From a virus, in IMG/VR virus record IMGVR_UViG_3300036719_001086, positions 1 through 37,723 of that record: a stretch of 37,723 nucleotides of DNA. One strand, written 5' to 3'. Shown piece by piece: positions 13,223 through 21,538 of this stretch (its first letter is position 1; every line of letters begins with the position of its first letter). The translations under genes were made by a program, and so were the position numbers. The notes under the pieces are model-generated. The model saw only the letters and a list, made by a program, of their open reading frames with translations, was not told the DNA's origin and did not search any database.

Positions 13223-13803
13223 CAACAATACTTGCAATACAAGGCGACGATTATTGCGCCATAGGTTCAGACAGTCAATGGTCAGATGATTATGGTCGCA
13301 TAGGCAAAATGACGCAAGCAAAAGTTGTTGCAGTCGGCAAATACTTTATAGGTGTAGCAGGTGACACACGAGGCGCAAACATTATTCAACACGTATTTAA
13401 CCCACCACAACTACCACCAAAACTTAATGGCAACAAACTCACAAAATTTATGGTCAGCCAATTTATACCAACCTATAGAGAATGTTTAGAATCAAACGGT
13501 TTAGGACTACCACAATACGAATCTAATCCCGCAGAAGCGTCCATAGACTCTTTGGTGTGCGCTAATGGTGTCATCTATCAAATAGACGCAGACTACAGTA
13601 CAGAAATGGACGCAAACGGTTTGTATGCTATTGGTTCAGGTGCGCATTACGGGTTGGGTGCTATGCAAATGTATGCCAGCAACAAACGCATAACTCAACC
13701 ATCAGCGAAACGTGTTCTGTTAAAATCATTATCTATTAGCGCCAGATTTGACAGCAACTCTGGCGCACCATTCCATACCTTTATACAGACTAGGAAAACA
13801 TGA
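13219..13803 (+). CDS. HslV/proteasome-beta-like Ntn-hydrolase, 194 aa
   Basis: The start is MTTILAI, and removal of Met exposes Thr1 as in HslV and proteasome beta subunits. Asp17 (IGSDSQ) falls at the exact family position counting from Thr1, and a Lys at 34 (AKVVAV) stands one place from the usual Lys33. The core continues VGKYFIGVAGDTRGA, corresponding to the HslV FAGGTADA region. Later AIGSGAHYGLGAMQM (137-151) matches HslV AIGSGGxYALAAA, and FDSNSGAPF fits the C-terminal Asp/Ser site. It overlaps the primase stop (ATGA) and the RusA start. Its task may be protein degradation or self-cleaved signalling; no HslU is encoded nearby. Confidence 0.75.
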   Translation: MTTILAIQGDDYCAIGSDSQWSDDYGRIGKMTQAKVVAVGKYFIGVAGDTRGANIIQHVFNPPQLPPKLNGNKLTKFMVSQFIPTYRECLESNGLGLPQYESNPAEASIDSLVCANGVIYQIDADYSTEMDANGLYAIGSGAHYGLGAMQMYASNKRITQPSAKRVLLKSLSISARFDSNSGAPFHTFIQTRKT

Positions 13804-14135
13804 AAAAACATAGCCAATTTATAGAAACAAAACCTATCCCTAAAGGGCGACCCCGTATGACAAGGTATGGGCGTGTTTATACTCCTGCTCGCACTTTAGA
13901 ATCTGAAGATGTTATACGCACGGCGTACACTGGTCCAAAATATGAAGGTGACGTAATGTTGGTTTGTACATTTTCCAAAGATGGTATTTCTATCAATTTA
14001 CAAAACATTGCGCAAAACGACAGCAAACTTCGTGGCGACCTAGATAATTACATAAAGTTATTGATGGACGGATTAAACGGTGTTGCGTGGGCAGATGACA
14101 AGCAAGTGACACTTATAGTTGGGAGTAAAGAATGA
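13800..14135 (+). CDS. rusA: RusA-like Holliday junction resolvase, 111 aa
   Basis: The N-terminal motif PIPKGRPRMTRYGRVYTP (13-29) with KGRPR and the C-terminal motif RGDLDNYIKLLMDGLNG (79-95) followed by VAWADDKQV are the hallmarks of RusA. The acidic residues D80, D82, D90, D99 and D100 form the metal site. RusA dimers cut four-way junctions at replication or recombination ends. The gene overlaps both neighbours by 4 bases, so it is co-translated with the Ntn-hydrolase gene and the following gene. Confidence 0.88.
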   Translation: MKKHSQFIETKPIPKGRPRMTRYGRVYTPARTLESEDVIRTAYTGPKYEGDVMLVCTFSKDGISINLQNIAQNDSKLRGDLDNYIKLLMDGLNGVAWADDKQVTLIVGSKE

Positions 14136-14593
14136 GTAAGAAATCAGATTATGATATAGGTCCAATGCCTCACGATTGGCAAACAGATTTATCGTTCGGT
14201 CATAAAGGCGAAAAACTTGTATCCGAATTTTTAGGAAAAATTAGTAGTGGTGCGTTTGAAGTTAAAACAGACCGATACCGTAACGGCAGAATGGTGTTAG
14301 AAATGGTGCAGAATCCTCGCCGCCGTCTTGACGACAACGGCGAACCATTTTGGCAACCATCAGGTTTAGCGGTGACAAAAGCGGAATGGTGGGTATACGT
14401 GTATGCTTTGGACGGTGCGTTTGTTATTGTGTCTGTGCCACGATTAAAACGTTATTTGAAAGCAAACAAAGACAGATTTAATCCAAAAGCGTACCACAAA
14501 TTTGCGTGGCGTAGTGGCAACCCCAGCATGGGATATTTGTTACAGCCCGAAGATGTTATGGACATGATGATAAACGAAAAATATGACTCCTGA
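14132..14593 (+). CDS. Putative PD-(D/E)XK-type nuclease, 153 aa
   Basis: HKGEKLVSEFLG (24-35), then FEVKTD (42-47) with the E-x-K pair, then strands around MVLEMVQ (54-60), and finally SGLAVTKAEWWVYVYALDG. This is the order of motifs in small PD-(D/E)XK endonucleases, including holin-free phage resolvase types. The C-terminal part has a basic helix (PRLKRYLKANKDRFN). It lies directly after RusA, so a DNA repair or host-DNA degradation job is likely. Fold assignment is by eye only. Confidence 0.55.
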   Translation: MSKKSDYDIGPMPHDWQTDLSFGHKGEKLVSEFLGKISSGAFEVKTDRYRNGRMVLEMVQNPRRRLDDNGEPFWQPSGLAVTKAEWWVYVYALDGAFVIVSVPRLKRYLKANKDRFNPKAYHKFAWRSGNPSMGYLLQPEDVMDMMINEKYDS

Positions 14594-14930
14594 AAACATA
14601 CCTAATCAGAAAAAATATCATTCAAACGAAATAGAATGGTTAATGCAACCCAATGCTACGGCAAACGATTTTGATGACGACATCGTGTTGTATGACGCAA
14701 TAGCAGAAACTGTCGCATCTATGGATGCGACTGACCAGCAAATGATATACTTGATTTATTATGAACGCAAAACATTTCAAGAAGCCGCCCGTGAAGTAGG
14801 TATATCAGCAAAATCACATGCTTGGCGTAAAACGAAATCAGCAGTAAATAAACTAGAAATATTGTTAAAACAGAATCCAGTTATCATGGAAATATTAAAC
14901 AGCAAATACGGCATAATAGGAGACCAATGA
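14583..14930 (+). CDS. Sigma-70 region 4-like HTH protein, 115 aa
   Basis: Residues 50-95 read DQQMIYLIYYERKTFQEAAR, then EVGISAKSHAWRKTKSAVNK. This is a typical sigma region 4 layout: a D/E-rich helix, LIYYE, then a helix-turn-helix with a basic recognition helix. The first 45 residues are acidic and variable, and no region 2 or 3 exists. Single-region-4 phage proteins act as late transcription activators or anti-sigma partners, which would fit expression ahead of the late operon. The start overlaps the previous stop by 11 bases. Confidence 0.65.
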   Translation: MTPENIPNQKKYHSNEIEWLMQPNATANDFDDDIVLYDAIAETVASMDATDQQMIYLIYYERKTFQEAAREVGISAKSHAWRKTKSAVNKLEILLKQNPVIMEILNSKYGIIGDQ

Positions 14931-15430
14931 AACCAACATATAACACATTTAATAAAGCGGCTGATGCAGCATTAACAAAACTAAGAGAAGAAGCATCAAC
15001 TACGTTACCTGACCCCAAAATGTTTAAACCAATAGAAACTTATATAAGTAAGTGGATAAAAAGTTTGCAACTTGGTGACGCAGAAGAATCCGACACAGAA
15101 CTAGCCACATTAGTTTTGGAACGTGCGGGCGTACAAGCATTACAATGGCTACTAGATAACCACCCACCGTTTGAACATAGTGAAATGGTGCAATTGTTGT
15201 GTCGTAAACAACACGACTATGGACACAACAACATCACAAACTTTGGAATTATTGGCGTAGCAATTCGCATATGTGATAAAATTGCTCGCATAGACAACCT
15301 AAGTAAACGCAATCAACCAACCAACGAATCATTGATAGATTCATATATTGATATTGTGGGTTATGCTATGATATCAATTATGTTAAACGAAGATTCGTTT
15401 AAGTTGCCATTGAAAGGAGATAAACGATAA
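14927..15430 (+). CDS. MazG-like / DUF1599-like nucleotide-associated protein, 167 aa
   Basis: The core KQHDYGHNNITNFGIIGVAI (94-113), R114, DK (117-118), and then ESLIDSYIDIVGYAM (134-148) match a family I recall as nucleotide-modification-associated DUF1599, related to all-alpha NTP pyrophosphatases. The conserved acidic residues E134, D138 and D142 are in place. The N-terminal 80 residues are a separate helical region. It would act on nucleotides during DNA synthesis or modification. Stop and next start overlap by one base (TAATG). Confidence 0.7.
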   Translation: MKPTYNTFNKAADAALTKLREEASTTLPDPKMFKPIETYISKWIKSLQLGDAEESDTELATLVLERAGVQALQWLLDNHPPFEHSEMVQLLCRKQHDYGHNNITNFGIIGVAIRICDKIARIDNLSKRNQPTNESLIDSYIDIVGYAMISIMLNEDSFKLPLKGDKR

Positions 15431-15600
15431 TGGTTACAGTTCGCTGTAACAACTGCAAACATGTTTTTCAAAATGATGAGAAACGAACAATAGGCTGTTA
15501 TTGTGATAGCGATGCCCCAACATGGATAGCAGTTGCACCTAGTGGTCGTGTTTTATCAATGTCCTATTCCAATTATGATATATTAGAGGAAACAAAATGA
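15430..15600 (+). CDS. Small zinc-ribbon-like protein, 56 aa
   Basis: ATG 15430 overlaps the preceding TAA. The product has C6-x2-C9 (VRCNNCKHVF) and C23-x-C25 (IGCYCDSD), a possible zinc site, followed by APTWIAVAPSGRVLSMSYSN, a short beta region. TGA 15598-15600 overlaps the next ATG (ATGA). The function is unknown. Confidence 0.6.
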   Translation: MVTVRCNNCKHVFQNDEKRTIGCYCDSDAPTWIAVAPSGRVLSMSYSNYDILEETK

Positions 15601-15827
15601 GTGAACAAACAGAATCAAAATACGGCAAAGAAGGAACACAATACTCAATAGGTGAAGATAAAATTTTCATCAACATGGAGTTCATAATCTCAACCCTAAT
15701 GGGTGTAATCGTAGTGATGCGAGACATCTTGGGAAAAGATTTTAAATCAGAAAACGGATTAGACATAGACCAAATCGTAGAAGGAATAGCCCAACAACTA
15801 TATGACCAAATTACCCCAAACAACTAA
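15597..15827 (+). CDS. Hypothetical protein, 76 aa
   Basis: The product (MSEQTESKYGKEGTQYSIGE, IFINMEFIISTLMGVIVVMR, ...GLDIDQIVEGIAQQL) has an Ile/Met-rich segment of moderate hydrophobicity that could be a membrane helix or a buried helix. ATG 15597 overlaps the previous TGA by ATGA, and the C-terminus overlaps the next small gene. The function is unknown. Confidence 0.6.
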   Translation: MSEQTESKYGKEGTQYSIGEDKIFINMEFIISTLMGVIVVMRDILGKDFKSENGLDIDQIVEGIAQQLYDQITPNN

Positions 15828-15963
15828 CATAGATAAACTACGACACGAACTAGCCGTAATGAAAAAAGAACTAAAACGTTACGGGTCACCACAAACGTTT
15901 ATAAACAAAGTAAACGACCTAGAAGTAGCAATACGTAAACTGGAACACTTCCGTGACATCTGA
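15802..15963 (+). CDS. Small helical protein, 53 aa
   Basis: ATG 15802 lies inside the end of the previous gene, and TGA 15961-15963 lies inside the start of the next. The product (MTKLPQTTNIDKLRHELAVM, KKELKRYGSPQTFINKVNDL, ...KLEHF) is charged and helical, a probable coiled-coil pair with a turn at YGSPQ. The function is unknown. Confidence 0.5.
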   Translation: MTKLPQTTNIDKLRHELAVMKKELKRYGSPQTFINKVNDLEVAIRKLEHFRDI

Positions 15964-16240
15964 ACGACCCGACTGGGACCCCGAAGATTTAAACGAACTA
16001 ATGTATCTATTTGACAAAGACGACATCAGCGAACTAGAAGGCGTATTTACAAGCATGATTAAAGACGACAGCGACGGATTCGTTGTAGAGTTCGTCATTT
16101 CTGTCCTTGCTGCACGAGAACTAGTTGAATTATATTTACGTGCGCAATCTGGCGATGAAATCGCCAAAAACAAAAGTTGGTTTGAATACTCTAAAATTAT
16201 CGCAGAACTAACACAAGGATTAAACCTGCACGACAATTAA
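15953..16240 (+). CDS. Acidic hypothetical protein, 95 aa
   Basis: GTG start at 15953, 11 bases upstream of the previous stop. It begins MTSERPDWDPEDLNELMYLF and is rich in Asp/Glu and helices (DDISELEGVFTSMIK, DGFVVEFVISVLAAREL). It is the last gene of the rightward arm. Its stop TAA (16238-16240) overlaps the stop of the convergent late gene. The function is unknown. Confidence 0.65.
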   Translation: MTSERPDWDPEDLNELMYLFDKDDISELEGVFTSMIKDDSDGFVVEFVISVLAARELVELYLRAQSGDEIAKNKSWFEYSKIIAELTQGLNLHDN

Positions 16241-19200
16241 GGTTCTTCAGTTATTCCAATACCCTGTTCGTAACCGTATTGTTTTAATTGTTTAAGCAAA
16301 TCTTCCACTTCTTTATTACGCCGTTGCGCTTCCTGTTTTTGTTGCACAGGACCAATCTCACGAGCAGGTATACCAGCATAATTAAAAATACTGGACAACA
16401 TACGTTCCTCTAATGCTTCTTTACCGCCAGTTGCACCACCAGTCAATCTGTTAATTTGCGCAATAATTGGGAAAACAGATTCAACAATATGGGTAACTCT
16501 TTCATCCATAACCCAATTACCGTATTTGTCAGTAGTAATTTGACCATCGTTAACAAATCTGTTTAAAGCCTTAGCAATCAAAGTTTCGTATGGACCTCTA
16601 ACTTCTTTTTGTTTCCCATAGGCATTAAAGTCTTGAACAAAAGTTCCAAACTTTTTACCCGCTATAAGTTCTGCTGGCAATCTAATTGGCAAACCAGTTT
16701 GACCCAACAATTGTTGTGGGTCAGCAAACCCTTCAAACATCGCCTTCATACGAATATGAGGCAAATCGGGTGTCAACACCCAATTAGCCAACCCATTACC
16801 CAAACCTAATGGTTCACGTTCGTTAATCCATTTAGGCATCATCAAGTTAGCGTTGACAGGCAGTTCTTCTTGAACTCTTTGATACTCATAATACGCTTTA
16901 GGGCGAGTTAATATTTGTGTCATTTGAAGCGGAATGTTTCGGGAAGTCCAAATCCAAAACGGAATAAACCGCTTTACGGTTTCATCCAACTTAGACAAAT
17001 CGCTATAATCAAAATGTACACGAGAAATACGTGCAACTGCCTCATCAAACGTATGCCCCTTGTTAAACGAATCTATTGCCATTGGCAAACGAACAGCACG
17101 TTCAACATAACTGTTTTTGTTTTGAAAAAAACCAATATATTTATCTGTCGTAACTTGAGCCAATCGCCCAATTGTCGGTGCAGCGAAATCATCATTAACA
17201 CCATAACCAGTAGCCATAACAACTTTAGTTGCCCACTCTGCTTTTGCCATTTCTTGTGGGTCTGTAATGCCTGCTCTTGCCATCCAGTTAGCAAAGTTTT
17301 TATTATTTAATCTTTTACCAACAGTATCATTTTGCGCCGCCGCCCACTTTATGCCAGTACTAATAGCGTCATTAGTAACACCATCAGCATAATTCATAAA
17401 CGTTGCAGACATGCCGTTACGCACAAAGAAACCAATGCTAGCAGTAACCCAACGTTTCCAATATGCGTTCATTTTATCAAAGTTTCTTAAAAACGCACCA
17501 TACTCGCCCGCATCACTTAACTTCTTTATAGCAGGCATCCACTGTTCTTTTGCTTCCTTTGGGATTTGCAATCCCAAACCAGCAAGTTCTTCCCAACCTT
17601 GTTCGGCAACATCAATAAACTTTTGCCCACGAATACCCAACATTTTTGCTTGCGCATAAAAACTAAACGCTTGAGGAATCTCTGATTCAATTTTAGCCAA
17701 CGCCAACTCATCGGCATGCAAAATTTTCGTTACACGGTCATAAGCCTCTTTAACTGCAGGTGAATCTTGCAATAACAAAGACGACTCAAGACTTTTCTCA
17801 ACATGTTTAGACCAAGCCGCATTACTAGCAGCCGTAGAACCCTTAGGCGGTTTATTGGACAACAGCAACAAAAAGTCATTGACTTCTTGTTCCAACGCCG
17901 AACCAACCTCGTCAGTCCAAGTTTCCAAAACTTTAACCTCGTTTAACAACATAGGTAAACGTTGTTTATAATCTAAACGCAATGTTTGCAGTTCTTCTGG
18001 ACCAAAAGTTTTTTCAATTTCACGCAAAATATCTTGGTCAATTTTGCTATAAGCATTACTAAAAAAACTGTCAAGTGTTGCAAGTTTGTTAAGAATAACT
18101 GTTTTGGGAACAGATTTGCCACCAACTTGAACACTATCTGTGCTACGCAAATTCATTAAAGCCTTGAAAGCATTATCAACTTTAGTTGATTCCGCAATCT
18201 GCTCATCCAATTTTGCACGTTCCGCTAACGTTTGCCCAACCTCAATACCGTTTTGTTGCAACAACTTCTTTACATCTGTCTTTGCTACATGGGTGGCTTC
18301 TAATGTTTCGTCCATAATGGTTTTCATAAAACTATTATTTTCTAACAACTGCCAAGGCGAAGCAATAGAATCACCAACTTTAAACGCAGGTGTGTTGCTC
18401 GGCAACAACACCGCCCACTCATTCAAAGAAGGTTCAAAGTCATCAAAAATGCGTGTTAAAGGCATTAAAGCACCTTTATAACCATTTGCGGCAGCATCGT
18501 CCACAACTCCACCAAACCATTTATTTGCAACAACCTTACCAACACTTTCAGCATTATCAGGACTTAAAGACCCAGCAAGACGTTCTTGCATATCGGCAAA
18601 CCATGTAAAGAAATCATTAAGTTCTTCATTAGACATTGGCAAAACATCGTCAGCGGTTTCTAAAAGTGTATCAACTTTAGTTTGCATATCATACATACCC
18701 ATTAACCATTCCGCTTTTTCTGGATAAGCACGAATAAACTCTGGGTCTATAAAACCATTGTTAGCAAGCATATTGTCAACAACATCCATTGGCATCATAT
18801 CAGGCACACCAACTTCAGCCCAAGCCCTGTTTAAATCATCAGCCCAAAACTCAGGATTAAGAAAATTTGCAAAAGTAGTTGGGTCACGCAAATCCAACAA
18901 ATCTTGTTCAGGTATAGCATGACCAACAACGGCATCTTTCATTTGCGCAAACGTACCAAATTCATTATCAATAGGTTTAGTTGTATAAAGTTGAAACGGA
19001 ATAGGTTCGTCACTAAAACCTGGTGGAAAACCATAAATCAAACCCTCAGTAGCATAAGACGCATTATCTTTAGCAACATTTATACGAGCCAACGCTTCTA
19101 ACTCTGTTTCGTTCGCCAATATTGCTTCGTCAATTACACGTGCTGCTTCAGGGTTGCCAGCAGGAATTTCGTCACGCAAATTAATTAAAGTGTCATGAGT

Positions 19201-21495
19201 TTTCTGACGGAAAACTTCTCTTGCATCTATTGCATCACCACCACCAGCGTCACGCACAATGCGTTCAGCCATCCATTCAGCCGATTTGCCTTGCCAATCA
19301 TCATTATTGGGAAACCTAGAAACATATTCGTAACGCAACTCTTGCATAGACAAGAAACGGTCACCTTCGCCATTAAGCAACGCTTCTTTCATTTCCGCAG
19401 CATGACGCATGGTTGCTAAATACAAATTGTTAAACTCACCTTTTTTATCAGGTGAAACCTTCACAGCCTGTTCTGCAAGTTCTTGCATACGTTCAATAAT
19501 TGCGTCAATGCTAGAAACAACCTTTAAAGTCTCATCATTTACCGCTTTGCGGTAAGATGCTTTGCCCGACAAAACTGCACGAGCAACATCAGAAACCTCT
19601 TGGAGTTCCGTTGCCAAACCTTCTCTAGTGCCCGCCAAGCCAGCAGTAACATTTCGTTTAACCCTTGGAGTTAATCTTTGATATTCAGAAGTTAAGTCCG
19701 TAACAATTTTATATAACGTATCAGCAATTGGACCGTCATCAACAGCCTGTTTAATCAAAGGTTTAATAACCTCTGGACCAAAATCTAACAAACGTTCAAC
19801 ATAGTCATACCTGCCGTGCATACGACTATAAGAAGCAATACTGTCATCAATGATTGTAGGCAAATCTGTTTTAAACCAAGGAACACCAAGTTCTTTCATG
19901 GCAATTTCATTAATTTCAGTAATGTCGCCTTTTAAAACTTTTTGTCCCAAAAACTCAGAATATTCAGTAACACCAGTTACGGGGTTAAGTTCAGGTCCAC
20001 GAACTTTACGGTAACTAGCGATACCTCTGCCAGTTTTAATTTCATCAGCAGTAAGTTTATAGTCCGCAAAATATTTTGCATATTTTGCCCGACCAGTTTT
20101 TTTATTTCCGCCTTGGCTACGCAAAAATTCTTTCGCATCATCAGTAATAGAATGATAAATATGGTCTTCAACAAAACCCATTTCTTTAACATTAATGCCA
20201 TATTTAACTGAAAGTTCATTTATTTTAGCGTTTATAACATCACGTTGCGCACCATCCCAAACCTTAAAACCTTCAACAATTTCTTGTGTTAAAGGATTGT
20301 TTGTCACCGCACCAGAACGGTTTTCAATTAATGGAACTAAAAGTTTTTGTTCATCGTCAGGCAAACCTTTTACTGCCATAGCCGTGTTGGTTATTTCACC
20401 CGAAATAACACCTTTAGCATACAAGGCAGTACTTTTGCCAACAGTGTTGGCAGAATAATGTGCTAAACCTTGTAAGTAGGTGTCATACCATTCTTTTCCA
20501 GATAAGTGTCTACGACCTAATCCAGCAAGGACAAGGGGTTTGGTTTTGGATTTAGAAATAAGTGTTTGCGCTTTAGGATATTTGCGGAAAAATATGTCGC
20601 CTGCTTTGGCGCTAACTGCACCAGCAGTATCAGCCCAAATTTCTGCTAAAACACTAGAGTTTGGAATTTCCTTACCCATATACTTGACACCGACAAAAAT
20701 ACCTTCAGCATCTCTAACTTCTTTTGGAAAAGCAACAGGACCTTTGCGACCAAGATTATCCAATACGACATCATCAATTAGATTAGGGTACTTTTTTTGT
20801 AACTCAAGTCCTTTTAGAACTGTTGCAAATTTACCCATTTTACCAGCAGCACTTGCTGGAAGTGTTACATACGTTGCAGGGTCAGTTAAAGTATTTGTAA
20901 CAAAATTCATTATTTTGTTTGGAAGCGCATTAGCGTTTCCAACTGTTCCACCTTCGCCAAAAGGTTGAAAATCAAAATTACGGGCATTGCTAACAAACTC
21001 TTTTATAGAAGGTTTAACTTTATTGCCACGTGCGTCAATTCTTGTTCTGCCAGTAAGAACAGTTAAACCATCAGCAACTTCATTTAACGCAGATTGCAAA
21101 GTAGACCTAACAGGCTTACTAACCTCACCAAGCGACAACCATTTTTCTCTACTGGTCAAATTTAAAGGAAGTGTAGCAATATCATACACTTTCTTAAACC
21201 AGCCACCACCAATCTGTTTAGGCGCACCACCCATTGCAATATTGCCAAGTTGGTCAACGATGCTGTCTTTGCCAACTTCAAACGCTTTAGATTGTGCTTT
21301 AGAAATGTTTTGTTCTAATTCATTTTGCGCATCAGCAAAATCTTGTTCATCTTGAGAGGTGTCACGTTGCGGTCTTAAGATACGTGACGTACCATCTTTG
21401 AACGTGTATATTGCCTTACCTGCATCATCAAAGCCATATCCAGTAGGTCGGTCAAGTGTTTGTTTCTTAACAAACGGTGAACGTGTTACAGCCAT
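16237..21495 (-). CDS. Giant internal virion/ejection protein, 1752 aa
   Basis: ATG 21495 has AGGGAC upstream. No classical enzyme motif stands out. Long mixed alpha segments, a Gly/Ala-rich basic N-terminus, and a C-terminal third with helices such as RWVTASIGFFVRNGMSATFM and PFWIWTSRNIPLQMTQILTR are consistent with membrane-interacting or pore-forming helices. Encoded last in the late operon after two coiled-coil-rich proteins, it parallels the order of T7 gp14-gp15-gp16 and P22 ejection proteins. Those enter the cell with DNA and form a channel. Similarity is by position and size, not sequence. The KTGRAKYAKYFADYKLT region may mark an internal domain. Confidence 0.65.
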   Translation of the reverse strand: MAVTRSPFVKKQTLDRPTGYGFDDAGKAIYTFKDGTSRILRPQRDTSQDEQDFADAQNELEQNISKAQSKAFEVGKDSIVDQLGNIAMGGAPKQIGGGWFKKVYDIATLPLNLTSREKWLSLGEVSKPVRSTLQSALNEVADGLTVLTGRTRIDARGNKVKPSIKEFVSNARNFDFQPFGEGGTVGNANALPNKIMNFVTNTLTDPATYVTLPASAAGKMGKFATVLKGLELQKKYPNLIDDVVLDNLGRKGPVAFPKEVRDAEGIFVGVKYMGKEIPNSSVLAEIWADTAGAVSAKAGDIFFRKYPKAQTLISKSKTKPLVLAGLGRRHLSGKEWYDTYLQGLAHYSANTVGKSTALYAKGVISGEITNTAMAVKGLPDDEQKLLVPLIENRSGAVTNNPLTQEIVEGFKVWDGAQRDVINAKINELSVKYGINVKEMGFVEDHIYHSITDDAKEFLRSQGGNKKTGRAKYAKYFADYKLTADEIKTGRGIASYRKVRGPELNPVTGVTEYSEFLGQKVLKGDITEINEIAMKELGVPWFKTDLPTIIDDSIASYSRMHGRYDYVERLLDFGPEVIKPLIKQAVDDGPIADTLYKIVTDLTSEYQRLTPRVKRNVTAGLAGTREGLATELQEVSDVARAVLSGKASYRKAVNDETLKVVSSIDAIIERMQELAEQAVKVSPDKKGEFNNLYLATMRHAAEMKEALLNGEGDRFLSMQELRYEYVSRFPNNDDWQGKSAEWMAERIVRDAGGGDAIDAREVFRQKTHDTLINLRDEIPAGNPEAARVIDEAILANETELEALARINVAKDNASYATEGLIYGFPPGFSDEPIPFQLYTTKPIDNEFGTFAQMKDAVVGHAIPEQDLLDLRDPTTFANFLNPEFWADDLNRAWAEVGVPDMMPMDVVDNMLANNGFIDPEFIRAYPEKAEWLMGMYDMQTKVDTLLETADDVLPMSNEELNDFFTWFADMQERLAGSLSPDNAESVGKVVANKWFGGVVDDAAANGYKGALMPLTRIFDDFEPSLNEWAVLLPSNTPAFKVGDSIASPWQLLENNSFMKTIMDETLEATHVAKTDVKKLLQQNGIEVGQTLAERAKLDEQIAESTKVDNAFKALMNLRSTDSVQVGGKSVPKTVILNKLATLDSFFSNAYSKIDQDILREIEKTFGPEELQTLRLDYKQRLPMLLNEVKVLETWTDEVGSALEQEVNDFLLLLSNKPPKGSTAASNAAWSKHVEKSLESSLLLQDSPAVKEAYDRVTKILHADELALAKIESEIPQAFSFYAQAKMLGIRGQKFIDVAEQGWEELAGLGLQIPKEAKEQWMPAIKKLSDAGEYGAFLRNFDKMNAYWKRWVTASIGFFVRNGMSATFMNYADGVTNDAISTGIKWAAAQNDTVGKRLNNKNFANWMARAGITDPQEMAKAEWATKVVMATGYGVNDDFAAPTIGRLAQVTTDKYIGFFQNKNSYVERAVRLPMAIDSFNKGHTFDEAVARISRVHFDYSDLSKLDETVKRFIPFWIWTSRNIPLQMTQILTRPKAYYEYQRVQEELPVNANLMMPKWINEREPLGLGNGLANWVLTPDLPHIRMKAMFEGFADPQQLLGQTGLPIRLPAELIAGKKFGTFVQDFNAYGKQKEVRGPYETLIAKALNRFVNDGQITTDKYGNWVMDERVTHIVESVFPIIAQINRLTGGATGGKEALEERMLSSIFNYAGIPAREIGPVQQKQEAQRRNKEVEDLLKQLKQYGYEQGIGITEEP

Positions 21496-21538
21496 GAAAA
21501 GTCCCTAAATTAGTATCCTATAATAAGAATACCTGTTC

